Shown here in pieces: positions 27,225-34,094 of a stretch of 57,078 nucleotides of DNA. The DNA comes from Oscillospiraceae bacterium (GTDB taxonomy: Bacteria; Bacillota; Clostridia; Oscillospirales; Oscillospiraceae), in assembly GCA_902768805.1 (NCBI GenBank), contig CACXMX010000001.1:1-57078 (forward strand), written 5' to 3'. The position numbers and the translations under genes were made by a program. The notes beneath the pieces were generated by a model, which worked only from the letters and a program-made list of their open reading frames with translations, was not told where the DNA came from and ran no database searches. Position 1 is the first letter of the stretch. Every line of letters begins with the position of its first letter.

Positions 27225-28147
27225 GCGAACTCAACAGTGTGGACACCGCCCTGCTGGAGGTTATTGCCGGCATGAAAAACGGCAAAGCCGAGGGCGCCTA
27301 CAATATCCGGAAGGACTCCGGCTGCGCCGACCGCGTGAATACAGAGAACGTGGTGATCACCTCCAAAACCGACAAGCCCGGCATCGATATCACGTTTGCT
27401 CCCGGCTGCAAGGATACCTGCCACATCCCGGTCATCATCACCGAGTCCGGCCTGCGCGAGACCGTGTACAACGATTTCTATGTGGGCGAAGGAGCCGATG
27501 TTCTGATCATCGCGGGGTGCGGGATCCACAACTGCGGCGAGGACGCCTCCGAGCATGACGGTATCCACGCCTTCCATATCGGCAGGAATGCCCGGGTAAA
27601 GTACGTGGAAAAGCACTACGGCGAAGGCGACGGCCTGGGCGAGAATATCATGAATCCCACGACCATCGCGTATCTGGAGGAGGGGGCCTTCCTGCAGATG
27701 GAGACCAGCCAGATCGCCGGCATCGACTCCACCAGGCGCGAGACCCGTGTGGAATGCGGAAAAGGCGCCGAGGTCGTGGTGACCGAGCGCCTGCTCACCC
27801 ACGGAAAGCAGCACGCCGATTCCGATATGACCATCCTTCTCAACGGCGAAGACTCGAAAGGACGGGTCATCTCCCGCAGCGTTGCCCAGGATGAGAGCGT
27901 TCAGGTCTTCCGCCCCGTGGTGGAAGGCAACGCGAAATGCTTCGGTCACGTTCAGTGCGACTCGATCATTATGGGCAATGCGAAGATCAGCTCTGTTCCG
28001 GCCATTACCGCCAACGATCTGGATGCCCAGCTGATCCATGAGGCCGCCATCGGACGGATCGCCGGAGACCAGCTGCTGAAGCTGGAGACTCTGGGCCTGA
28101 CTCCGGAAGAGGCGGAGGACCGGATCCTCAAGGGTTTCCTGGCCTGA
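27221..28147 (+). CDS. SufB/SufD-family Fe-S scaffold protein
   Basis: Partner of SufC in Fe-S cluster assembly. 308 residues, shorter than classical SufB (~470), as expected for minimal systems. The beta-helix core is recognisable: VERGE-like repeats, IHNCGEDASEHDGIHAFHIG, YVEKHYGEGDG, RVISRSVAQDESVQVFRPVV, and the C-terminal SufB/D signature AITANDLDAQLIHEAAIGRIAGDQLLKLETLGLTPEEAE. Several Cys/His in the N-terminal third (CKDTCH, CGIHNCGE) could serve cluster binding. It ends before a strong bidirectional terminator. Confidence 0.92.
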   Translation: MSELNSVDTALLEVIAGMKNGKAEGAYNIRKDSGCADRVNTENVVITSKTDKPGIDITFAPGCKDTCHIPVIITESGLRETVYNDFYVGEGADVLIIAGCGIHNCGEDASEHDGIHAFHIGRNARVKYVEKHYGEGDGLGENIMNPTTIAYLEEGAFLQMETSQIAGIDSTRRETRVECGKGAEVVVTERLLTHGKQHADSDMTILLNGEDSKGRVISRSVAQDESVQVFRPVVEGNAKCFGHVQCDSIIMGNAKISSVPAITANDLDAQLIHEAAIGRIAGDQLLKLETLGLTPEEAEDRILKGFLA

Positions 28148-28168
28148 TCCGGTTTCCGAAGAGAAAAC

Positions 28169-28198
28169 AAGCCCGACCCGGGTTTCCGGGTCGGGCTT
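28169..28198. terminator. Bidirectional terminator after sufBD
   Basis: Perfect 13-bp stem (28169-28181 / 28186-28198) with a GTTT loop, A-rich before and T-rich after, between convergent sufBD and the macro-domain gene. Confidence 0.85.
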
Positions 28199-28217
28199 GT
28201 TGTGTCCTGAGCGCGGT

Positions 28218-28709
28218 TCAGTTTTCCGAGAATTCCGGATAAAGCTTCTCCGCTTCGGAAAATGCCCCGGCGTCGTCAAAGAGAAGTTCCACGTCCATGG
28301 AACGCCTCTTCAGGAATTCGCCGACCGCTTCGACGGCGATGCGGATCGCGTCCGCGTCCGAATAGCCGTAACGGCCCGCGCCGATCAGCGGGAACGCAGC
28401 GCTGCGGCAGTCGTGATCCGCGGCCAGCTGCAGACAGTCGAGCCAGCATTTTTTGAGCCGGGCTTCATCCTCCCCGTCGCCCTTCCGTTCGGGACAGGGC
28501 ACATGGATCACATAGGTGCAGTACAGGTCGTTGGCGTAGGTGACCCACGCGGGATACTCTCCCATTTCGGCAAAGATCCTGCGCTCCTCCTCGGAAGTGA
28601 CGCCCGGCGCGGGCGCCGCGCCGTCCGAGAGAGCGGCGGCGGTGGCGGCGTATACGATGGTATCGCACTCGGATTCCGCTATGTCATCCAAAACAAAACG
28701 CAGCGGCAT
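28218..28709 (-). CDS. Divergent macro-domain protein
   Basis: 163 residues, probably one macro domain (binds ADP-ribose and related ligands). The layout fits: CDTIVYAATAAAL in place of the usual DAIVNAAN loop, YVIHVPCP in place of the IHTVGP strand, a helix with CWLDCLQLAADHDCRSAAFPLIGAGRYGY matching SIAFPAIGTGxxG, then a C-terminal helix. The NAAN asparagine normally near the catalytic site is replaced, so hydrolase activity is doubtful while ligand binding through the GAGRYGY loop looks intact. Single gene on the minus strand. Confidence 0.75.
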   Translation of the reverse strand: MPLRFVLDDIAESECDTIVYAATAAALSDGAAPAPGVTSEEERRIFAEMGEYPAWVTYANDLYCTYVIHVPCPERKGDGEDEARLKKCWLDCLQLAADHDCRSAAFPLIGAGRYGYSDADAIRIAVEAVGEFLKRRSMDVELLFDDAGAFSEAEKLYPEFSEN

Positions 28710-28764
28710 GTTTATCTCCTCCTCAAAAGTTTTCGCAGTTTTGATATCGGCGCCGGACCGGCTG

Positions 28765-29532
28765 TCAGGGCTCCCGGACCGGTATGTTCAGCGCGCCGAG
28801 CAGAGCGCGGACGGCGCTTTCCGTTTCGGGGTCCGGCTCCTCAAGCGCCAGCTCCACGCCGTCGGGATAGTCCCCGGCGCCGCTGAGCTCATCCTCAAGC
28901 TCACTGAGAGTGAGCGGCTCACCGTTCCACAAAAGCGCCGTGCCGTGGACCGTGACGGTGGGGACCGCCCGGGAGGCGGGGAGCCCTTCTTCCGGCGCAG
29001 CCTCCGCGGCGGGCGCGGAGAGGGGGTTTTCGGAGTCGAACAGCATACCGCCGTTCACAGCTCCGTAAGCTTCGGGCTCGGAAGACACGGCCGCTTCGTC
29101 GGCTGCCTCGTCCTCCGCCTCTTCGGCGGAGACAACGGCGGATTCCTGGGCGAGCCCTGCCGCGGCCGCCTGCGGGGCCGCGCTTTTGGCGCGGAACGCC
29201 GGCAGCGAGCGGGCCCCGGCCCACAGCACGAGGGCGGCGGCCGCCGCGGCTGCCAGGGAACGAAACGGGAAACGGATAACGCGGCCCCGGGGATGATCCG
29301 CCGCGGCTCCGGCCTCGGCGAGGACCCGCTCCATCACGTTCTTCGACAGCTCCGGAGGCGCTTCGGGAAGTTCTTTTGCCGAAAGGCCGTATACCGCTTT
29401 CATGGCGTCGAGAAAGGCGCGGCACTCGGGGCATTCGTCCAGGTGGGCGCGCAGCTCGGCAGCTTCGCCGTCGGACAGTTCGCCGTCCAGCATGGCACAG
29501 ATCCGCTCTTCGAAAACCGTATGATCTGTCAT
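28765..29532 (-). CDS. Membrane anti-sigma factor with zinc-finger (ZAS) domain
   Basis: Partner of the ECF sigma factor encoded directly upstream, with a 4-bp overlap. 255 residues. The N-terminal anti-sigma domain has the zinc motif HLDECPEC (HxxxCxxC) after MLDGELSDGEAAELRA. A single membrane helix follows at ~residues 90-107 (SLAAAAAAALVLWAGA). The ~145-residue outer part is Ala/Glu-rich and ends in a small folded segment (TVTVHGTALLWNGEPLTLSEL). Inferred role: holds the sigma factor inactive until an envelope signal arrives. Confidence 0.88.
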   Translation of the reverse strand: MTDHTVFEERICAMLDGELSDGEAAELRAHLDECPECRAFLDAMKAVYGLSAKELPEAPPELSKNVMERVLAEAGAAADHPRGRVIRFPFRSLAAAAAAALVLWAGARSLPAFRAKSAAPQAAAAGLAQESAVVSAEEAEDEAADEAAVSSEPEAYGAVNGGMLFDSENPLSAPAAEAAPEEGLPASRAVPTVTVHGTALLWNGEPLTLSELEDELSGAGDYPDGVELALEEPDPETESAVRALLGALNIPVREP

Positions 29533-30143
29533 CGGCGCGCACCCCCTTCCTGTTGTTTGACGTGAGGAGCGGGCGTATAGTTCCCGCTTTTCATCAGCTC
29601 GTCCGCGAGCCTCTTCCTTGCGCGGCTGAGCCGGGAGCGAACGGTGCCCAGCTCCAGCCCCAGAGCGGAGGAGAGCTCCTCATAGCTCAGAGCGCCGATC
29701 TCACGCAGCGCAAGGATCTCACGGCAGTCCGGGGGGAGGGCTGCCATGGCCGCGCGTACGGCCCTTATGTCCTCCGCGCGCTCGGCGAGGATCTCGGGAG
29801 ACCAGCGCTCGTCGGGCAGGGGAAGCTCCGTTTCCTCTCCCTCCGAGTCCACCGTCTCCAGCGGGACCGTGTCGCGCCGCCGGCGCAGAGCGTCTATGCA
29901 TACGTTGTTGGTCAGCCGGTAGAGCCAGACGGAAAAACGGCTGTCTCCCCGAAAAGAAGACAGAGAAGTGTATGCCTTAACGAAGGCGTCCTGGGCGGCG
30001 TCGGCAGCGTCGGCCTCATTCCCCATAAGGCGCAGGGCCAGACGGTATACATTCGTCTGGTGCTCGAGCACCAGCGGCTCAAAGGCGTTCGCGTCCCCGG
30101 CCAGCACGCGCTCGATGAGAGCGCTCTCTTCGTCTTTTGTCAT
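29529..30143 (-). CDS. ECF-type RNA polymerase sigma factor
   Basis: Alternative sigma-70 factor with regions 2 and 4 only. 204 residues. Region 2: FEPLVLEHQTNVYRLALRLMGNEADAADAAQDAFVKAY and FSVWLYRLTNNVCIDALRRRR. Region 4: LPPDCREILALREIGALSYEELSSALGLELGTVRSRLSRARKRLADEL, a helix-turn-helix of the RpoE/SigW group. It starts only 3 bp after the dusB stop and overlaps the anti-sigma gene, so the pair sits at the end of trmB-xth-dusB. No separate promoter was seen. Confidence 0.93.
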   Translation of the reverse strand: MTKDEESALIERVLAGDANAFEPLVLEHQTNVYRLALRLMGNEADAADAAQDAFVKAYTSLSSFRGDSRFSVWLYRLTNNVCIDALRRRRDTVPLETVDSEGEETELPLPDERWSPEILAERAEDIRAVRAAMAALPPDCREILALREIGALSYEELSSALGLELGTVRSRLSRARKRLADELMKSGNYTPAPHVKQQEGGARR

Positions 30144-30146
30144 GCT

Positions 30147-31118
30147 TCACCTCAGATTCAGCCGGATCAGACGAACGATCCGCTCCGCGTCGGCCAACGT
30201 GTTCATGGCGATGATGTCCTTCTTGTATTCACCCGAACGGGGCACGCCCTTGAGGAACCAGCACAGCTGTTTGCGCGCTTCCAGTACGGCGATCTTTTCG
30301 CCCTTGAGCTCCACGGCCATACGCAGCTGCGCCATAGCCGTATCCATCCGTTCCGTGAGCGGAGGAAGGGGAGGGATCTCTCTCCCCTCGAGGGCGGCGT
30401 TCCCCTGCTCGAATACCCAGGGGTTGCCGAAGCTGCCGCGGCCGATCATGGCGGCATCCGCGCCCGTATAGCGCAGGATATGGGCCGCGTCTTCACCGGT
30501 TCGGACATCCCCGTTGGCGATGACCGGGATCGAAACGGCGTTTTTGACCTCGCGGATGATATCCCAGTCGGCGCGCCCGGCGTACATCTGCGCCCGGGTC
30601 CTGCCGTGGACGGCCACGGCCGCGGCCCCGGCCGCTTCGCACATCCGGGCAAACTCCACCGCGTTGACGCATCCGGAGTCGAAACCCTTTCGGAACTTGA
30701 CCGTCACGGGCACACCCGCCGAGGCGGCCACGGCTTCTATGATCCGGCGCGCCAGTTCGGGGTCGCGCATCAGAGCGCTTCCGTCGCCGGAGCGGACCAC
30801 CTTGCCTACCGGACAGCCCATGTTGATGTCCACCAGGTCCGCGCCGCAGATCTCGATCGCCTTGCGCGCCGCCGCGGCCATACACGAGGGATCGCTGCCG
30901 AAGATCTGTACCGCCAGAGGGGTGTCGCCCTCCGGACGAACGAGCATCTCGCGGGTCTTGGCGTCCTGATACATCAGCGCCTTGGAGGAGATCATCTCCG
31001 TGGCGCACAATGCCGCGCCGTGGGCGCGGCACATGAGCCTGTAGGACGCGTCCGTAACGCCGGCCATCGGGGCGAGAAACAGCCTGCCGGGGATCTCTAT
31101 GCCGCCGATATTCACCAT
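30147..31118 (-). CDS. dusB: tRNA-dihydrouridine synthase (DusB type)
   Basis: FMN enzyme that reduces uridines in the tRNA D-loop. 323 residues. Family motifs: [37 protein letters not shown] with the catalytic Cys, [20 protein letters not shown] and [16 protein letters not shown]-like end [13 protein letters not shown]. It overlaps xth by 7 bp. The Dus subtype is set by similarity to the Firmicute DusB group and is less certain than the family. Confidence 0.94.
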   Translation of the reverse strand: MVNIGGIEIPGRLFLAPMAGVTDASYRLMCRAHGAALCATEMISSKALMYQDAKTREMLVRPEGDTPLAVQIFGSDPSCMAAAARKAIEICGADLVDINMGCPVGKVVRSGDGSALMRDPELARRIIEAVAASAGVPVTVKFRKGFDSGCVNAVEFARMCEAAGAAAVAVHGRTRAQMYAGRADWDIIREVKNAVSIPVIANGDVRTGEDAAHILRYTGADAAMIGRGSFGNPWVFEQGNAALEGREIPPLPPLTERMDTAMAQLRMAVELKGEKIAVLEARKQLCWFLKGVPRSGEYKKDIIAMNTLADAERIVRLIRLNLR

Positions 31119-31867
31119 TGCAGGTCAAGCCCCACGGGGCAGTGGTCGCTTCCGACGATCTCCGGGCAGATGAACGCCTCGCGAATGTTTCCGCGCAGAG
31201 CGTCGGAGACCAGGAAATAGTCGATGCGCCAGCCCACGTTCCGCTCCCGGGCGTTGGCACGATAGCTCCACCAGGAATACGCGTCCGCTGCGTCGGGGTG
31301 CAGATAACGGAACGTGTCGGTGAAGCCGGCGGCAAGCAGCTCGGTCATTTTGGCCCGTTCCTGATCGGAGAAACCGGCGTTGAAGTGATTGGTGTCCGGG
31401 TTCTTGAGGTCGATCTCCTCGTGCGCTACGTTCATATCCCCGCACACGACCACACCTTTATGCCGTGCCAGCGAGCACAGATGCTCGCGGAAGGCGTCTT
31501 CCCAGGCCATGCGGTAGTCCAGCCGCCGCAGCCCGTCCTGAGAGTTGGGGGTGTACACCGTGACCAGATAAAAATCCGCGTACTCCAGAGTGAGGACCCG
31601 GCCCTCCGTGTCATGCTCGGAGATGCCCATGCCCGCGGTCACTTCCAAGGGCTCGGTCCTGGCGAAGACGGCCGTGCCGGAGTAGCCTTTCTTTTCGGCG
31701 TAGTTCCAGTAGTCCGTGTATCCGGGGAGAGAAAGATCGATCTGCCCGGCCTGAAGCTTGGTTTCCTGCAGGCAGAAGAAGTCGGCGTCCAGTGCCCGGA
31801 AGGACTCCTCGAAGCCCTTTTTCACGCAGGCGCGCAGCCCGTTGACGTTCCAGGAAATAAATCTCAT
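31112..31867 (-). CDS. xth: Exodeoxyribonuclease III / AP endonuclease
   Basis: Base-excision repair enzyme cutting at abasic sites. 251 residues. Motifs of the EEP nuclease fold: [18 protein letters not shown] (metal Glu), [40 protein letters not shown] and the final GSDHCPVGL with catalytic Asp-His. It overlaps trmB by 4 bp and dusB by 7 bp, so it is tightly coupled. Confidence 0.96.
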   Translation of the reverse strand: MRFISWNVNGLRACVKKGFEESFRALDADFFCLQETKLQAGQIDLSLPGYTDYWNYAEKKGYSGTAVFARTEPLEVTAGMGISEHDTEGRVLTLEYADFYLVTVYTPNSQDGLRRLDYRMAWEDAFREHLCSLARHKGVVVCGDMNVAHEEIDLKNPDTNHFNAGFSDQERAKMTELLAAGFTDTFRYLHPDAADAYSWWSYRANARERNVGWRIDYFLVSDALRGNIREAFICPEIVGSDHCPVGLDLQW

Positions 31868-32607
31868 GTTGCAGATCCCTCCGATGCGGCTTCCGCGCTC
31901 TCGGCATAGCCGCGCGCGTCGGTGAGCGAGGCGTTGCGCAGCCGGGGAACGGGACCCGCCGCGGTGGATTTTGTCGTCTCCAGACGAACGGCCTCCAGCC
32001 GGCAGATCTTAACGCCCCGGTCGTAAAACTTTGCTTCATAATCGGTCATCACGCCCGAAGGCCCGCCGGCGTGCAGATCGCGCGTGACGTTTCTGGTTTC
32101 CCAGCCTTCTTCGGCAAAGCCGGCGAGGCTCCACTCAAAAAGCGCGGCGTTGTCGGTCTTGAAATGGATCTCGCCGCCGGGAGCGAGCAGATCGGCGTAT
32201 TGGCGAAGAAAACCCGGCGCCGTGAGGCGCAGCTTGGCGTCCCGGCTCTTGGGCCACGGATCGCAGAAATTGATGTACAGGCGCGACACTTCGCCGGGAG
32301 CGAAGATCTCCCCTAGAAGTCCGGCGTCGCGGTCCATGAAACGGACGTTCTTCAGGTCCCGCTCCGCGGCGCGCTCCATGGCGACCACCATGGCGTCCGG
32401 GACCTTTTCCAAAGCCAGAAGCAGAGTCTCCGGCTCGGAAGCCGCCTGTTCGACGGTAAACCGGCCCTTGCCGCAGCCCAGCTCCAGACGGATCTCCGAA
32501 AAACCGGGAAAAGACTCGTGCCAGCGGGAACGCAGCTTTTCCGGTTCGGCGATCAGCAGGTGGGCGCAGCGCTCCATGCGGGGGATCAGGTTCGGCTTTT
32601 TTCGCAT
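31864..32607 (-). CDS. trmB: tRNA (guanine-N7-)-methyltransferase TrmB
   Basis: SAM-dependent enzyme making m7G46 in tRNA. 247 residues. SAM motif LELGCGKGRFTVEQA; substrate motif INFCDPWPKSRDAKLRL; TDNAALFEWSL. An open frame extends far upstream, but that part reads across the tRNA-Pro repeat region. MRKKPNLIPRM at 32607 is the family-like start, with a weak GAAGAG site. The C-terminal ~30 residues after YEAKFYDRG are extra. It is the first gene of trmB-xth-dusB-sigma-anti-sigma and lies just downstream of the tRNA-Pro locus. Confidence 0.93.
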   Translation of the reverse strand: MRKKPNLIPRMERCAHLLIAEPEKLRSRWHESFPGFSEIRLELGCGKGRFTVEQAASEPETLLLALEKVPDAMVVAMERAAERDLKNVRFMDRDAGLLGEIFAPGEVSRLYINFCDPWPKSRDAKLRLTAPGFLRQYADLLAPGGEIHFKTDNAALFEWSLAGFAEEGWETRNVTRDLHAGGPSGVMTDYEAKFYDRGVKICRLEAVRLETTKSTAAGPVPRLRNASLTDARGYAESAEAASEGSAT

Positions 32608-32673
32608 TCTCACACTCTTCACTCTCCCGAATGGGATCATACCATATGCGCCGGAAAACATCAACCGAAGCTT

Positions 32674-32770
32674 GGCCGCGGGCTCTTCGTCCCGCAAATT
32701 ATAAGGAGCCCCGGGGACTGTCGTCCCCGGGACTCCTTTGGTCCGAGTGGCGAGACTCGAACTCGCGGCC
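32674..32770. repeat. 97-bp direct repeat, copy 1 (tRNA 3' end plus terminator)
   Basis: Matches 32856-32952 with about four mismatches at a constant offset of 182 bp. It carries a perfect terminator-like hairpin (about 32703-32738) and the 3' part of tRNA-Pro (T arm, acceptor 3' strand, CCA). Its outer ends are also inverted repeats of each other, so each unit is a nested palindrome. Confidence 0.9.
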
Positions 32771-32818
32771 CTGCCGCGCAGGCGACGGCAGGGCCGTGCG
32801 GCGAATGGCCCCACTCGC
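32739..32818 (-). pseudogene. tRNA-like structure with intact tRNA-Pro 3' end
   Basis: Reads on the minus strand from 32818 to 32739. The T arm (GCGAG-TTCGAGT-CTCGC), acceptor 3' strand CACTCGG and ACCA are identical to the real tRNA-Pro. The 5' part differs but GCGAGTG can pair with CACTCGG at 6 of 7 positions. A GCC/GGC D-like stem is possible, and the anticodon region is replaced by a 10-bp stem with a 9-base loop (GGCCCTGCCG / CGGCAGGGCC). No normal 7-base anticodon loop exists, so it is not a decoding tRNA. Either a decayed tRNA or a tRNA-like RNA. Confidence 0.6.
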
Positions 32819-32855
32819 TCCCGGCTGCGCCGGAACCGCTCGGGGATGCCGCGGA

Positions 32856-32952
32856 GGCCGCGGGTCCTTCGTCTCGCGAATTATAAGGAGCCCCGGGGAC
32901 TGTCGTCCCCGGGACTCCTTTGGTCCGAGTGGCGAGACTCGAACTCGCGGCC
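32856..32952. repeat. 97-bp direct repeat, copy 2
   Basis: Second copy of the unit described at 32674-32770. Here the tRNA portion continues into the complete tRNA-Pro gene. Confidence 0.9.
32886..32920 (-). terminator. Terminator of tRNA-Pro (also present at 32703-32738)
   Basis: Hairpin with arms AAGGAG(C/T)CCCGGGGAC and a TGTC loop, followed on the minus strand by TTATAATT. It directly follows the tRNA-Pro CCA end. The same hairpin occurs 182 bp away at 32703-32738. Confidence 0.8.
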
Positions 32953-32996
32953 TCCTGCTCCCAAAGCAGGCACCCTACCAACTGGGCTACACCCGG
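32921..32996 (-). tRNA. tRNA-Pro (anticodon UGG)
   Basis: 76-nt cloverleaf on the minus strand with encoded CCA. Acceptor CCGGGTG/CACTCGG with one G-U pair, D stem GCCC/GGGT, anticodon stem CCTGC/GCAGG around the loop TTTGGGA (anticodon TGG, proline), T arm GCGAG/CTCGC with TTCGAGT. A good promoter lies ~46 bp upstream. Confidence 0.95.
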
Positions 32997-33041
32997 TCGC
33001 AAAAAAATCTCGGTTTGTTTCCGCGCTGCGACACGCAGTTG

Positions 33042-33070
33042 ATTATAGCAGACTCCGTTCCGGGTGGCAA
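33042..33070 (-). promoter_or_regulatory. Promoter of tRNA-Pro
   Basis: Minus-strand -35 TTGCCA (33070-33065), 17-bp spacer, perfect -10 TATAAT (33047-33042). Confidence 0.8.
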
Positions 33071-33136
33071 GAGAAACAAAAGCGCGTGCCGTACGAAGGC
33101 GGGACCGGGCGGCACAGGGCCGCCCGGTCCCGGCGC

Positions 33137-33165
33137 TTGCAAGATCGGCGCGATAATGATATAAT
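33137..33165 (+). promoter_or_regulatory. Promoter of the VanY-like gene and mnmE
   Basis: -35 TTGCAA (33137-33142), 17-bp spacer, perfect -10 TATAAT (33160-33165), 60 bp before the start. Confidence 0.75.
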
Positions 33166-33224
33166 ACCCCGATAATCCATGGCCTGCGCAGGAACAGACG
33201 CTGAAACCCGTCGGGGAGGAGTAT

Positions 33225-34094
33225 ATGAAGATCCAACCGAAAAACCCTCATTATCTGAAGGTCCGCCGAATCGTTGTCGGCGGGCTCGCGGGGTGCGCTG
33301 TCCTGGCCGTGCTTCTCTCGGGGCGGAGCCGCGGCCCCTCGCCCGAGGACATTACGACAGATATGCCCGAGTCAGCCGTGACCGGCGTGACTGAGGAAGA
33401 CGCGATCCCCGGCGAACTGGACTGGGAATATCCCGAGGGATGGGTCGATTACTCGGATCTCCCCGCCGCGGAGACGCTGGGGGACGAGAACCAGCCCGGA
33501 CTTTCAAACTGGCGTTATCTTCTGGTAAACGGGCTGGACCGGACAAACTATATGCGCCCGTCTTATTACCCGGACATGACGCCGATAGAGGCCGGGTACA
33601 GCTTTCAGACCCGCGCCGCCGAATCGCTGCGCGCGTTCCTGTCGGCCGCGCGTGAGCAGGGCTTTACCGTGAGCATCAGCCGTACCTATATGTCCTATCA
33701 GGACCAGAAGACCCGCTTCAACGGCCTGAGCAGCACGCTCTACGATCAGGGCGGCATCACCCTGGCGGAGGCTGAGGAGGAGATCACCCGCCAGGGCTAC
33801 TATCCCGGCGCCGACGAGCATCAGACGGGACTGGCCGTCAATTTCGTGGACGAAAACGGCGACGCCAAGTTCTCCACGCCCGTTCTGGCGTGGATGACGG
33901 AGCACTGCGCCGAATACGGATTCATCCTGCGCTATCCCGAAGGCCGGGAGGCCTATACCGGGCACAAGGCCGAGCCCGGCCATTACCGCTATGTGGGCGA
34001 GACGGCCGCGGAATACATCATGCGCAAGGGGATCACTCTCGAGGAATTCAAATCCGCCTACGACGAGGAAGGAAGCGTGACGTTCGCGTGGTAA
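33225..34094 (+). CDS. VanY-type D,D-carboxypeptidase-like protein (M15 family)
   Basis: 289 residues. An N-terminal uncleaved signal or membrane anchor (IVVGGLAGCAVLAVLLSG, ~residues 16-33) puts the domain outside the cell. The M15B domain spans ~100-285: RTYMSYQDQ in place of SGYRSYxxQ, EHQTGLAVNF around residue 200, and EPGHYRYVG. Active VanY enzymes bind zinc through His-x6-Asp and a late His (EPWH). Here His199 and His253 remain but the Asp is Asn206, and the Trp of EPWH is Gly. The catalytic site may be altered or dead. Start 33225 follows GGGGAGGAG. mnmE starts inside its end. Confidence 0.85.
   Translation: MKIQPKNPHYLKVRRIVVGGLAGCAVLAVLLSGRSRGPSPEDITTDMPESAVTGVTEEDAIPGELDWEYPEGWVDYSDLPAAETLGDENQPGLSNWRYLLVNGLDRTNYMRPSYYPDMTPIEAGYSFQTRAAESLRAFLSAAREQGFTVSISRTYMSYQDQKTRFNGLSSTLYDQGGITLAEAEEEITRQGYYPGADEHQTGLAVNFVDENGDAKFSTPVLAWMTEHCAEYGFILRYPEGREAYTGHKAEPGHYRYVGETAAEYIMRKGITLEEFKSAYDEEGSVTFAW

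Noticed and set aside
32631-33164. Open frames across the tRNA-Pro repeat region
   Set aside because: They read through a tRNA, two terminators and repeats; the repeated peptide GLLWSEWRDSNSR is a translation of tRNA sequence, a known annotation artefact.
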